Source of the DNA: Actinoallomurus purpureus
GTDB lineage: Bacteria; Actinomycetota; Actinomycetes; Streptosporangiales; Streptosporangiaceae
Reading direction: 5' to 3'
Length of the DNA stretch: 64,000 bases
Assembly: GCF_024055795.1 (NCBI RefSeq)
Contig: NZ_JAMXMY010000001.1
Span: 496,001 to 560,000 of the forward strand
Positions 57,641 through 64,000 of this stretch are shown here, piece after piece. Positions within the stretch are counted from its first letter, which is position 1. Each line of letters starts with the position of its first letter. The position numbers and the translations under genes are program-made. A model generated the notes under the pieces. The model did not search any database, was not told the origin of the DNA, and was given only the letters and a program-made list of their open reading frames with translations.

Positions 57641-58424
57641 CACGGGAACGTACCTGTACGCCATCGCCCGGGACATCGGGGCCGAACTGCCGCCGGGTCT
57701 GACGGGGCTGCTCGGCGCGCCGGTGCGGACGATCGCGGAGGCGGGGCTCGTCGCGTACGTCGGGACGGTGCCGCTCGCGCAGTTCGGTGAGGACGCCCTG
57801 AAGCGGAACCTGGAGGACCTGGCGTGGCTGGAGGCCACCGCGCGCGCCCACCACCAGGTGGTGGAGGCGGTGGCGGAGACGGGCCCGGTCGCGCCCGTAC
57901 GGCTCGTGACCGTCTACCGGGGCGACGAGCAGATACGCCGTCTCCTGCGCGAACGCGCCGAGGAGTTCGCCGAGGTGCTCGCCCGGGTGACCGGACGCCG
58001 GGAGTGGGGCGTGAAGATCTACGCGGCCGCCCAGCGCGGCTCGCCCGACGACGCCGGGACGGCCGACCCGCCGGACAGCGCCGCGGGGCGCCCCGGGACC
58101 GCGTATCTGAAGCGGCGCCGGACGAACCTGCGCACGCGCGAGGAGGCGTGGCGCCGGGCGGTCTCGCGCGCCGAGCGGATCGACTCCGTCCTGGCCGGGA
58201 TCGCGGTGGCGCGCCGGCACCACCGGGCGCAGGACCCCCAGCTGTCCGGCCGCGACGACTGGATGGTGCTGAACGGCGCGTACCTCGTCGACGACGAGCG
58301 GGGTGAGGAGTTCGCCGCAGCCGTCGCCGCGCTGCGCGAACCCGAGCTGGAGGTGCAGCTCACCGGGCCGTGGGCGCCGTACTCCTTCACGATCAGCGAA
58401 TCCGGAGCGGGAGGGACCGCGTGA
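57633..58424 (+). CDS. gvpL: Gas vesicle protein GvpL (GvpL/GvpF family)
   Basis: 263 residues from GTG at 57633, overlapping gvpJ by 8 bp. TYLYAIARDIGAELPPGLTGLLGAPVRTIAEAGLVAYVGTVPLAQF, ARAHHQVVEAVAETGPVAPVRLVTVYRG, RVTGRREWGVKIYAA, DDWMVLNGAYLVDDERGEEFAAAVAALREPELEVQLTGPWAPYSF. Second GvpF/L paralogue of the operon. Confidence 0.92.
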   Translation: MTDTGTYLYAIARDIGAELPPGLTGLLGAPVRTIAEAGLVAYVGTVPLAQFGEDALKRNLEDLAWLEATARAHHQVVEAVAETGPVAPVRLVTVYRGDEQIRRLLRERAEEFAEVLARVTGRREWGVKIYAAAQRGSPDDAGTADPPDSAAGRPGTAYLKRRRTNLRTREEAWRRAVSRAERIDSVLAGIAVARRHHRAQDPQLSGRDDWMVLNGAYLVDDERGEEFAAAVAALREPELEVQLTGPWAPYSFTISESGAGGTA

Positions 58425-58669
58425 CGGTCGACCGCTCCACCGGGCGTCCGCCGGCCGCACGAAGCGGCGTCCCGGCACAGCGCGTGGCGCTCGTCGACCT
58501 CCTGGACCGCCTGCTGGCCGGCGGCGTCGTCATCAGCGGCGACCTGACCCTGTCCATCGCCGACGTCGACCTCGTACGGATCTCGCTCCGGGTGCTGATC
58601 GGCTCGGTCGGCGGCGACGACATCATCGCGCCGCGGCGGCCGGAAGGCCCGGGGACGGTGACACCGTGA
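58421..58669 (+). CDS. gvpS: Gas vesicle protein GvpS (GvpA-like)
   Basis: 82 residues, GTG overlapping the gvpL stop as GTGA. RVALVDLLDRLLAGGVVISGDLTLSIADVDLVRISLRVLIGSV is the GvpA-like fold in its GvpS form. Overlaps gvpK as GTGA. Confidence 0.88.
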   Translation: MTVDRSTGRPPAARSGVPAQRVALVDLLDRLLAGGVVISGDLTLSIADVDLVRISLRVLIGSVGGDDIIAPRRPEGPGTVTP

Positions 58670-59007
58670 ACGAGCCCATCCACGTCCGCCCGCACGACCC
58701 GGACGCCGCCCGCCCCGAGCGCGCCGGGGGCCGGCGCATCGAGGCAGACTCCGAGACCGTCCAGCACGACCTGGCGCAACTGGTCCTCACCGTCGTCGAA
58801 CTCGTGCGGCAGCTGGTCGAGCGCCAGTGCATCCGCCGGGTCGACCAGGGCGACCTGTCCGACGAACAGGTCGAGGAGATCGGCGTGACGCTGATGCGCC
58901 TGGAGGAGGCCATGGAGGAGCTGTGCGACCGGTTCGGCCTGTCGATGTCCGACCTCAACCTCGACCTCGGGCCCCTCGGCACCCTCCTGCCCACGGACGG
59001 CGACTGA
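58666..59007 (+). CDS. gvpK: Gas vesicle protein GvpK
   Basis: 113 residues from GTG at 58666. RIEADSETVQHDLAQLVLTVVELVRQLVERQCIRRVDQGDLSDEQVEEIGVTLMRLEEAMEELCDRFGLSMSDLNLDLGPLGTLL spans the whole GvpK family. Last gene of the unit. Confidence 0.93.
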   Translation: MNEPIHVRPHDPDAARPERAGGRRIEADSETVQHDLAQLVLTVVELVRQLVERQCIRRVDQGDLSDEQVEEIGVTLMRLEEAMEELCDRFGLSMSDLNLDLGPLGTLLPTDGD

Positions 59008-59144
59008 CGGGCGAGATCGCCGGGGCCGCGCAGATGGGGAAATCGCGTGACGCGGCGTTCGAAGATCATGTAGACAGAGGGCCGGATTCCTCGCGAGCCC
59101 GGGCTCATGCCGGTCGTGGGCCGAATCGACGGCAGGGAGACCTC

Positions 59145-61730
59145 TTGGCGGCGCAGGACGCTGAGGACGACGCGTTTCCGGATCCGAGCGAAGCCTGGAC
59201 GGCGCAGGACTTCACCGCGCGGTTACGGCGACTGCGAGTCTGGTCCGGGCTGACCTACCGGCAGGTGGAGAAGCGCAGCGGGTTGCAGGGGATGCCCCTC
59301 CCGTACAGCACGATCGCCACGGCGCTCCAGCGTGACACCCTGCCTCGCGAGGAGTTCGTGGCGGTGTTCGTGCGCGCGTGCGGCGTCGACCCGGCCCCCT
59401 GGCTGACCGCCCGCAGGCGGCTCGCGGTCGCGGAGGCCGAGGCGGTCGCTCCGGCCTGGCCCGCCGAAGCGCCCCCCGCGTATGGGGCGCCACCCCGGCC
59501 GGCCCAGCTTCCGCCCGACGCCGGTGACTTCTCCGGCCGCGAGGTCCCCGTGCGGGAGCTGACCCGGCTGCTGGTCCGCGGGGAGGCCAGGACGATCGCC
59601 ATCTCGGCGATCGCCGGCATGGCCGGCGTCGGCAAGACGACGCTGGCCGTGCACGTGGGGCACGCGGTCGAGGACGCGTTCCCCGACGGACGGCTCTACG
59701 TCGACCTCCGCGGTTACGACGCTCCGCTCGACCCGGCCGACGTCCTGGCCCGCTTCCTCCGCGCACTCGGCGTGGACGGCCAGAAGATCCCCGACACGGT
59801 GGACGAACGTGCCGCCGTGTACCGCAGCCTGCTGGCGGCGCGGCGCCTTCTCGTCGTGCTCGACAACGCGGCCGACGAGACCCAGGTGCGGCCGCTGCTG
59901 CCCGGAACGCCGAGCTGCGCCGTGCTGCTGACGAGCCGGCGGCGCCTGGCCGGGCTGGAGGGCGTCTACCAGCTCGACCTCGACGTCTTCGACGCCGAAC
60001 CGGCGGTCGAGCTCCTCGCCCGCATCGCCGGAGCCGATCGGGTCGCGGCCGAGCCGGAGGCGGCCCTGGAGATCGCGGTGCTGTGCGGCGGGCTGCCGCT
60101 CGCGGTCCGGATCTGCGGAGCCAGGCTGCGGACCCGGCCGCACTGGCGGCTGACGGATCTGACGCGGCGGCTGCGCGACGAACGGTCCCGCTTGGACGAA
60201 CTCGCCGTCGGCGACCTCGCCGTACGAGCCGGCCTGTCCTTGAGCCACGCGGGACTGGACGCGGACGCGCAGCGGTTGTTCCGCCTCCTCGGCCTGCTCG
60301 ACGCGCCGGACTTCGCCTCGTGGACCGCGGACGCCCTTCTCGACCTCGCGCCCGGACGGGCGGAGCGCCATCTCGACCAGCTGCTGGACGCGCGGCTGCT
60401 CGACGTGCTGAGCGGCGAAGGCTCCGCCGTGCGCTACCGGTTCCACGACCTCGTCCGGGTGTACGCCCGCGAGCTCGCCGAGGGCCAGGACGATGAGCCC
60501 GATCGGCGGGCCGCGCTCACGCGGGCGTTCGGAGGCTGGCTGGCGCTGGCCGAACAGGCGCACATCCGGCTGTTCGGCGGCGACTACGCCGTCCTTCATG
60601 GCTCCGCCCCTCGCCGGCCGCCCCCTCTGGAGCTCTGCGACGATCCGCTGACCTGGTACGAGAGCGAACGACTCAGCCTGCTCGCCACGATCGGCCAGGC
60701 GGCCCGGCTGGAGATGGACGAACTCTGCTGGGACCTGGCGTGCAGTCTCTGGGCCGTCTTCGAGACGCTCGCCCACCACGACGAATGGCGCACCACGGCG
60801 GAGACAGCCCTGACCGTGACCCGCCGCGCCGGGAACCGCCGGGGGGAGGCGTTCGTCCTGACCGGCCTCGCCCACCTCGACGTGGCCCGCCAGCGCTACG
60901 CGCACGCCGAGGAGATCCTGGGCTCGGCGATCAGGATCTTCGAGGAGGTCGACGAGGAGCACGGCCGCGCTCTGTGCCTCACCATGACGGCGTACATCGA
61001 CCACATGCACGGTCGCTACGACCGGGCGCTGCCCCGCTACGAGGAGGCCCTCGCCGGGCTACGGCGCGCGGGGGACCACGGCGCCGTGATCATCTGCCTG
61101 CGCTGCATCAGCCAGATCCACCTCGAGCTCGCCCGCCCGGACCTCGCCCGGCCGTACCTCGACGCCGCGCGGGAACTCCTCGGCGGAGCCGCCGGAGACC
61201 GTAGTCACCCGCAGCTCCTCTACCAGCTCGGCCAGTTTCACCTCGCCCGGCGGGAGTTGGAGGAGGCCGAGCAGGTGTTCACCCGGCTCGCCGAGATCGC
61301 CGATGAGATCCGCGACCCGCAGGGCGGGGCCGCCGCGCTGTGCGGCCTCGGCGAGATCCTGCTCCACCGAGGCGAGTTCGCGCGGGCCCGTGCGCTGCTG
61401 GACGAGTCCCTGACGGCCGCCCGGGGGGCGGGCGAGCGTCTGCTCGGTGCCCGGATCTTGACCGTCCTGGGCAGGTGCCACGCCGGCGAGGGCGACCATG
61501 AGCGGGCGGCGGCCGTCCTCGACGAGGCCGCCGAGATCTGCGCGGAGATCCGTACCCCGCTCTGGCAGGGCCGGGCGCTGGACGCGCTGGGAACGGTCCT
61601 GCGCGCCGGTGGTGACATCGACGCCGCCAGGGACGCGTGGACCCGCGCCCGGGCGCTGTTCGCCGCCGCGGGCTCGCCCGAGGCCGCCGACGTCACCGCC
61701 CGCCTCGACGACCTGCCCGGCCGTACGTAG
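59145..61730 (+). CDS. XRE-HTH / NB-ARC ATPase / TPR transcriptional regulator
   Basis: About 861 residues from TTG at 59145 (AGGGAG five bases upstream); an in-frame ATG at 59034 would add 37 non-conserved residues. N-terminal HTH (FTARLRRLRVWSGLTYRQVEKRSGL, then YSTIATALQRDTLPREEFVAVFVRACG). NB-ARC: Walker A GMAGVGKTTLAVHVGH, Walker B RRLLVVLDNAADE, sensor AVLLTSRRRLAGL, GLPLAVRICGARL. From about residue 540, TPR-like repeats (AEEILGSAIRIFEEVDEEHGRAL, RYEEALAGLRRAGDHGAV, AEQVFTRLAEIADEIRDPQG, ARALLDESLTAARGAGE). A STAND-class switch. It follows gvpK by 137 bp and is not in the usual Streptomyces gvp cluster; control of vesicles is possible but unproven. Confidence 0.85.
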   Translation: MAAQDAEDDAFPDPSEAWTAQDFTARLRRLRVWSGLTYRQVEKRSGLQGMPLPYSTIATALQRDTLPREEFVAVFVRACGVDPAPWLTARRRLAVAEAEAVAPAWPAEAPPAYGAPPRPAQLPPDAGDFSGREVPVRELTRLLVRGEARTIAISAIAGMAGVGKTTLAVHVGHAVEDAFPDGRLYVDLRGYDAPLDPADVLARFLRALGVDGQKIPDTVDERAAVYRSLLAARRLLVVLDNAADETQVRPLLPGTPSCAVLLTSRRRLAGLEGVYQLDLDVFDAEPAVELLARIAGADRVAAEPEAALEIAVLCGGLPLAVRICGARLRTRPHWRLTDLTRRLRDERSRLDELAVGDLAVRAGLSLSHAGLDADAQRLFRLLGLLDAPDFASWTADALLDLAPGRAERHLDQLLDARLLDVLSGEGSAVRYRFHDLVRVYARELAEGQDDEPDRRAALTRAFGGWLALAEQAHIRLFGGDYAVLHGSAPRRPPPLELCDDPLTWYESERLSLLATIGQAARLEMDELCWDLACSLWAVFETLAHHDEWRTTAETALTVTRRAGNRRGEAFVLTGLAHLDVARQRYAHAEEILGSAIRIFEEVDEEHGRALCLTMTAYIDHMHGRYDRALPRYEEALAGLRRAGDHGAVIICLRCISQIHLELARPDLARPYLDAARELLGGAAGDRSHPQLLYQLGQFHLARRELEEAEQVFTRLAEIADEIRDPQGGAAALCGLGEILLHRGEFARARALLDESLTAARGAGERLLGARILTVLGRCHAGEGDHERAAAVLDEAAEICAEIRTPLWQGRALDALGTVLRAGGDIDAARDAWTRARALFAAAGSPEAADVTARLDDLPGRT

Positions 61731-61754
61731 GGACGACGGGCACTGAGCCGTACG

Positions 61755-61776
61755 GTCGGTCCCTTCCAGGACCGAC
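61755..61776 (+). terminator. Hairpin downstream of the NB-ARC regulator
   Basis: GTCGGTCC-CTTCCA-GGACCGAC, perfect 8-bp stem, 24 bp after the stop. Confidence 0.6.
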
Positions 61777-61832
61777 TCGCCACGGCGGTGAAAATCCCGG
61801 AGACCGCACTTCGCTACGATTCGTGTAGTAGT

Positions 61833-61848
61833 AACTATCGCGCTAGTA
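61833..61848. promoter_or_regulatory. BlaI-like dyad, site C (uppP)
   Basis: AACTA-TCGCGC-TAGTA, same half-sites and 6-bp spacer as sites A, B and D, 22 bp upstream of the uppP start. TAACTA at 61832-61837 may also be the -10, with TTCGCT at 61810-61815. Confidence 0.6.
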
Positions 61849-61869
61849 GTTGATCGCCGAGTCGTAGGG

Positions 61870-62796
61870 GTGCGGGTGTCTCATCTGACGTATACCGAGG
61901 CCATCGTGGTCGGGTTGTTCCAGGGCGTGGCGGAGTTGTTCCCGGTGTCCAGCCTCGGGCACAGCGTCCTGATCCCGGCCCTGGTCGGCGGCCGGTGGGC
62001 GCGGGATCTGAACGTCTCGACCCCCGAATCGCCCTACCTGGCCTTCATCGTCGGCCTGCACGTGGCGACCGCGATCGCGCTGCTGGCCTTCTTCTGGCGA
62101 GACTGGATCCGCATCATCGGAGGCTTCCTGACCTCGCTGCGCGATCGCCGCATCGAGACCCCGGACCAGAGGCTGGCCTGGCTGATCATCGTCGCGACCA
62201 TCCCGGTCGGCATCGTGGGACTCCTGGTGGAGCACGCGTTCCGGACCGTTCTCGGCAAACCGGTCCCCGCCGCGATCTTCCTCATCCTCAACGGAGGGGT
62301 CCTGTACGCGGGGGAGCGGCTGCGCCGCCGTGAGTCGCGCGCCGCGGACCGGGCCGTCGCGGCATCGGTGGGGAGCACGGCGACCGATCTGGCCCTCGCG
62401 TCGGACCAGCGCCTGGCCCGGCTGAGCTTCGGCCGGGGCATGAGCATCGGCGCGGCGGAGATCCTCGCGCTGCTGCCCGGCATCAGCCGGTCGGGTGTCA
62501 CGATGGTCGCGGGCCTGCTGCGGGGGCTGTCGCACGAAGACGCCGCCCGGTTCTCGTTCCTGCTGGCCACCCCGGTGATCCTCGCCGCGGGGCTCCTGAA
62601 GATCCCCGACCTGACCGGCCCGCTCGGCAACGGCATCCACGGCCAGGTCCTGGTCGGCAGCGTGCTGTCGGGCACCGGCGCCTACCTGTCGGTGCGTTTC
62701 CTCACGCGGTACTTCGAGACCCGGACGCTGACGCCCTTCGCCGTCTACTGCGCCGTGGCCGGGCTCGCCAGTCTGGTCTGGCTCGGGGTTCGCTGA
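61870..62796 (+). CDS. uppP: Undecaprenyl-diphosphatase
   Basis: 308 residues (GTG at 61870, or GTG at 61876). Integral membrane enzyme that dephosphorylates undecaprenyl diphosphate, recycling the lipid carrier of peptidoglycan precursors and giving bacitracin tolerance. YTEAIVVGLFQGVAELFPVSSLGHSVLIP holds the (E/Q)xxxE motif, and LLPGISRSGVTMVAGLLRGLSHEDAARFSFLLATPVILAAG the PGxSRSG motif. About eight hydrophobic segments. Its 3' end overlaps the convergent M56 gene by 52 bp. A BlaI-like dyad sits at its promoter. Confidence 0.95.
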   Translation: MRVSHLTYTEAIVVGLFQGVAELFPVSSLGHSVLIPALVGGRWARDLNVSTPESPYLAFIVGLHVATAIALLAFFWRDWIRIIGGFLTSLRDRRIETPDQRLAWLIIVATIPVGIVGLLVEHAFRTVLGKPVPAAIFLILNGGVLYAGERLRRRESRAADRAVAASVGSTATDLALASDQRLARLSFGRGMSIGAAEILALLPGISRSGVTMVAGLLRGLSHEDAARFSFLLATPVILAAGLLKIPDLTGPLGNGIHGQVLVGSVLSGTGAYLSVRFLTRYFETRTLTPFAVYCAVAGLASLVWLGVR

Positions 62797-63782
62797 GACG
62801 CCCGCGCTTCCAGACGCCGCGGGCGGTGAGCGCGCCGATGGCCTTCGTGCGCGTGGTGGGTCTCCACGGCCTCCAGGCTCCCGTGCAGATCGGTGGCGGC
62901 GTCCAGCGCCCCCGCGCCGGACAGTGTCAGGCAGGCGGCCAGAGCCGCCGCCACGCCGGGGAGCAGCCGAGAGCGCCTCGGCGGCGCCTCCAACAGCGCC
63001 GCCACGCGCCGGGGGACGGGACCGGCGGTCGCGGACAGCACCGCCCCGCCCGCAGGGGCGGGGGAGCCCGCGCGTTTCCGCGCCAGCGCGGCCCGCGCGA
63101 TCGCGCGGGCCACGAGGCGCCGGTCCCCGCACCTGCACGCCGCCGACTCGTCGGCCCAGCGCTCGAGGTGATAGCGCAGGGGCGTACGGAGCGCGAGCAG
63201 CGCCGGATGCAGGACGGCCGCCACGTCCATCGCCAGGGTGAACCAGTGGTGGCGGCCGGACAGATGTGCGCGTTCGTGGGCGAGCAGCGCCTCCCGTTCG
63301 CGTGCGTCCAGGGCCCGGAGCATGCCGGTGGTGACCACCACGCTGCCCGGGCGGCCGGGTACGGCGTAGGCGTCCGGGAGATCGTCCGGGAGGACGGCCA
63401 GAGTGCCGGGCCGGGCACGGGCGGTCTTCCTGGCCAGTCTGAGGGCGCCGAGCCGCCGGTGGAGCGTCCCGATGGCGAGGGCGAGCGTCACGGCCAGGGC
63501 CAGGCCGGCCGCGCACGCCAGTGGTACGGGGATCGGTGACATCCGCCGCAGTAGGAGAGGGGACAGATGCTCGGCGGCCGCCACGAACCGAAGCCGGACG
63601 AGGCCCGCGCCGACCAGCAGGCAGAGGGCGAGCGTGGTGCAGCCGGACAGCACGGCGCCGGTGGCGGCGAGCAGCCATGAGGCCGGCCGGGGTGGAAGCC
63701 GATCCACCAGGAGGCGGACGAGGGGCACCGCGAGCAGGGGAACCAGCAGCGGCATCCATACGTCGACGACCATGCCGTTCAT
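62745..63782 (-). CDS. M56 family metallopeptidase (BlaR1/MecR1-like)
   Basis: 345 residues. Membrane segments near 1-20, 35-60 and 85-105, then the zinc protease core LDAREREALLAHERAHLSGRHHWFTLAMDVAAVLHP (HExxH as HERAH) and ERWADESAACRCGDRRLVARAIARAAL (third ligand Glu), then a TM near 275-295. It lacks the penicillin-binding sensor domain of true BlaR1, as usual for actinobacterial M56 proteins. It is divergent from the BlaI-type gene, and in known systems such a protease inactivates BlaI after an envelope signal. Confidence 0.88.
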   Translation of the reverse strand: MNGMVVDVWMPLLVPLLAVPLVRLLVDRLPPRPASWLLAATGAVLSGCTTLALCLLVGAGLVRLRFVAAAEHLSPLLLRRMSPIPVPLACAAGLALAVTLALAIGTLHRRLGALRLARKTARARPGTLAVLPDDLPDAYAVPGRPGSVVVTTGMLRALDAREREALLAHERAHLSGRHHWFTLAMDVAAVLHPALLALRTPLRYHLERWADESAACRCGDRRLVARAIARAALARKRAGSPAPAGGAVLSATAGPVPRRVAALLEAPPRRSRLLPGVAAALAACLTLSGAGALDAATDLHGSLEAVETHHAHEGHRRAHRPRRLEARASQRTPSQTRLASPATAQ

Positions 63783-63835
63783 TATGGGCGGGCGCGCGGG
63801 GCCTCCGAGCGGTGGGCCGCCGTATCCGTCTCATC

Positions 63836-63851
63836 TACTATCGAGGTAATA
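63836..63851. promoter_or_regulatory. BlaI-like dyad, site D (M56/blaI divergent promoter)
   Basis: TACTA-TCGAGG-TAATA, one perfect and one near-perfect half-site, 10 bp before the blaI-type ATG and 54 bp from the M56 start. Best placed as an autoregulatory site and used here to link the family of dyads to this repressor. Confidence 0.6.
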
Positions 63852-63861
63852 CCTTGGGTGC

Positions 63862-64000
63862 ATGGAGCAGGACGTGAGCAACGAGAGTGAGCCGGGGCGG
63901 CGGCCCGCCGGCATGCTGGAGGACGCCGTGCTGGCCGCCCTCTGGCACGGCGGCCGGCCGATGAGCCCCGCCGACGTGCAGGCCGTGCTTCCCGACAACC
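63862..64000 (+). CDS. blaI: BlaI/MecI family repressor (3' end outside window)
   Basis: 46 codons visible from ATG at 63862, reaching the window end: RRPAGMLEDAVLAALWHGGRPMSPADVQAVLPDN. LEDAVLAALW and RPxSPADVQAVL are the first two helices of the BlaI/CopY winged helix. The recognition helix and dimerisation domain lie outside. It is paired divergently with the M56 protease gene, the standard BlaI-BlaR arrangement. Confidence 0.8.
   Translation, partial: MEQDVSNESEPGRRPAGMLEDAVLAALWHGGRPMSPADVQAVLPDN

Noticed and set aside
58827-59144. Longer N-terminus for the NB-ARC regulator
   Set aside because: Overlaps gvpK in another frame and has no conserved residues; TTG at 59145 has a good ribosome site.
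1-64000. tRNA, rRNA, CRISPR arrays, origin or prophage attachment sites
   Set aside because: No cloverleaf with a TTCGA T-loop, no rRNA core strings, no spaced direct repeats and no DnaA-box cluster were seen by eye; a tool search would be decisive.

Overview
The window is a continuous stretch of very high-GC DNA with strong third-position GC bias, frequent GTG/TTG starts and ATGA/GTGA stop-start overlaps. This is typical of a filamentous actinomycete chromosome. A HrdB-type principal sigma factor, a menaquinone (men) pathway and a Streptomyces-style gas vesicle cluster all fit. A Thermomonosporaceae/Actinomadura-like host is my guess; the genus cannot be fixed from sequence alone.

Layout. 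1-3.2 kb: the end of a HemD-type uroporphyrinogen-III synthase with a winged-helix tail, a 5'-truncated sirohydrochlorin chelatase remnant, a GNAT acetyltransferase and the principal sigma factor. 3.4-4.5 kb: a small lipoprotein and a secreted guanyl-specific ribonuclease. 4.5-9.4 kb: menE divergent from menB-menC-menD; menF lies apart at 16.4-17.6 kb. 9.4-13.5 kb: a MarR regulator driving a heterodimeric ABC exporter. 13.6-16.3 kb: an AlkZ/YcaQ-like protein, a Uma2 nuclease and a tyrosine phosphatase. 17.8-20.4 kb: a PadR-ABC-ABC2 drug-export operon. 21-31 kb: accessory DNA holding an alcohol dehydrogenase, a GH42 beta-galactosidase with its GntR regulator, two ArsR regulators, methyltransferases, a double SRPBCC protein and CsbD, mixed with at least seven gene remnants. 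31.2-39.8 kb: a COG4705 membrane protein, then a histidine kinase and a response regulator flanking a lipoprotein/ABC/ABC/FtsX cassette, then a broken second COG4705 copy. 40-50.6 kb: a six-gene rhamnoside operon (DeoR regulator, GH78, binding protein, two permeases, GH106). 50.9-53.2 kb: an FdhF/YdeP-like molybdopterin oxidoreductase. 53.4-59.0 kb: a ten-gene gas vesicle operon in the order gvpY-Z-A-F-G-O-J-L-S-K. 59.1-61.7 kb: an XRE/NB-ARC/TPR regulator. 61.9-64 kb: undecaprenyl-diphosphatase (uppP), a BlaR1-like M56 peptidase and the start of a BlaI-type repressor.

The most interesting signal is a set of four 16-bp dyads of one form, (T/A)ACTATC-N4-TA(G/A)TA, with TACTA/TAGTA half-sites 6 bp apart. 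They lie upstream of the COG4705 gene (31012), between the response regulator and the broken COG4705 copy (39089), before uppP (61833), and in the divergent M56/blaI promoter (63836). Together they suggest a BlaI/M56-controlled cell-envelope regulon linking undecaprenyl-phosphate recycling, an FtsX-type ABC system with its two-component regulators, and the uncharacterised COG4705 family. Second in interest is the gas vesicle operon, with a stress-sigma-like promoter and a long palindromic leader hairpin. Third is the large number of gene remnants, nearly all of which keep only their 3' ends.
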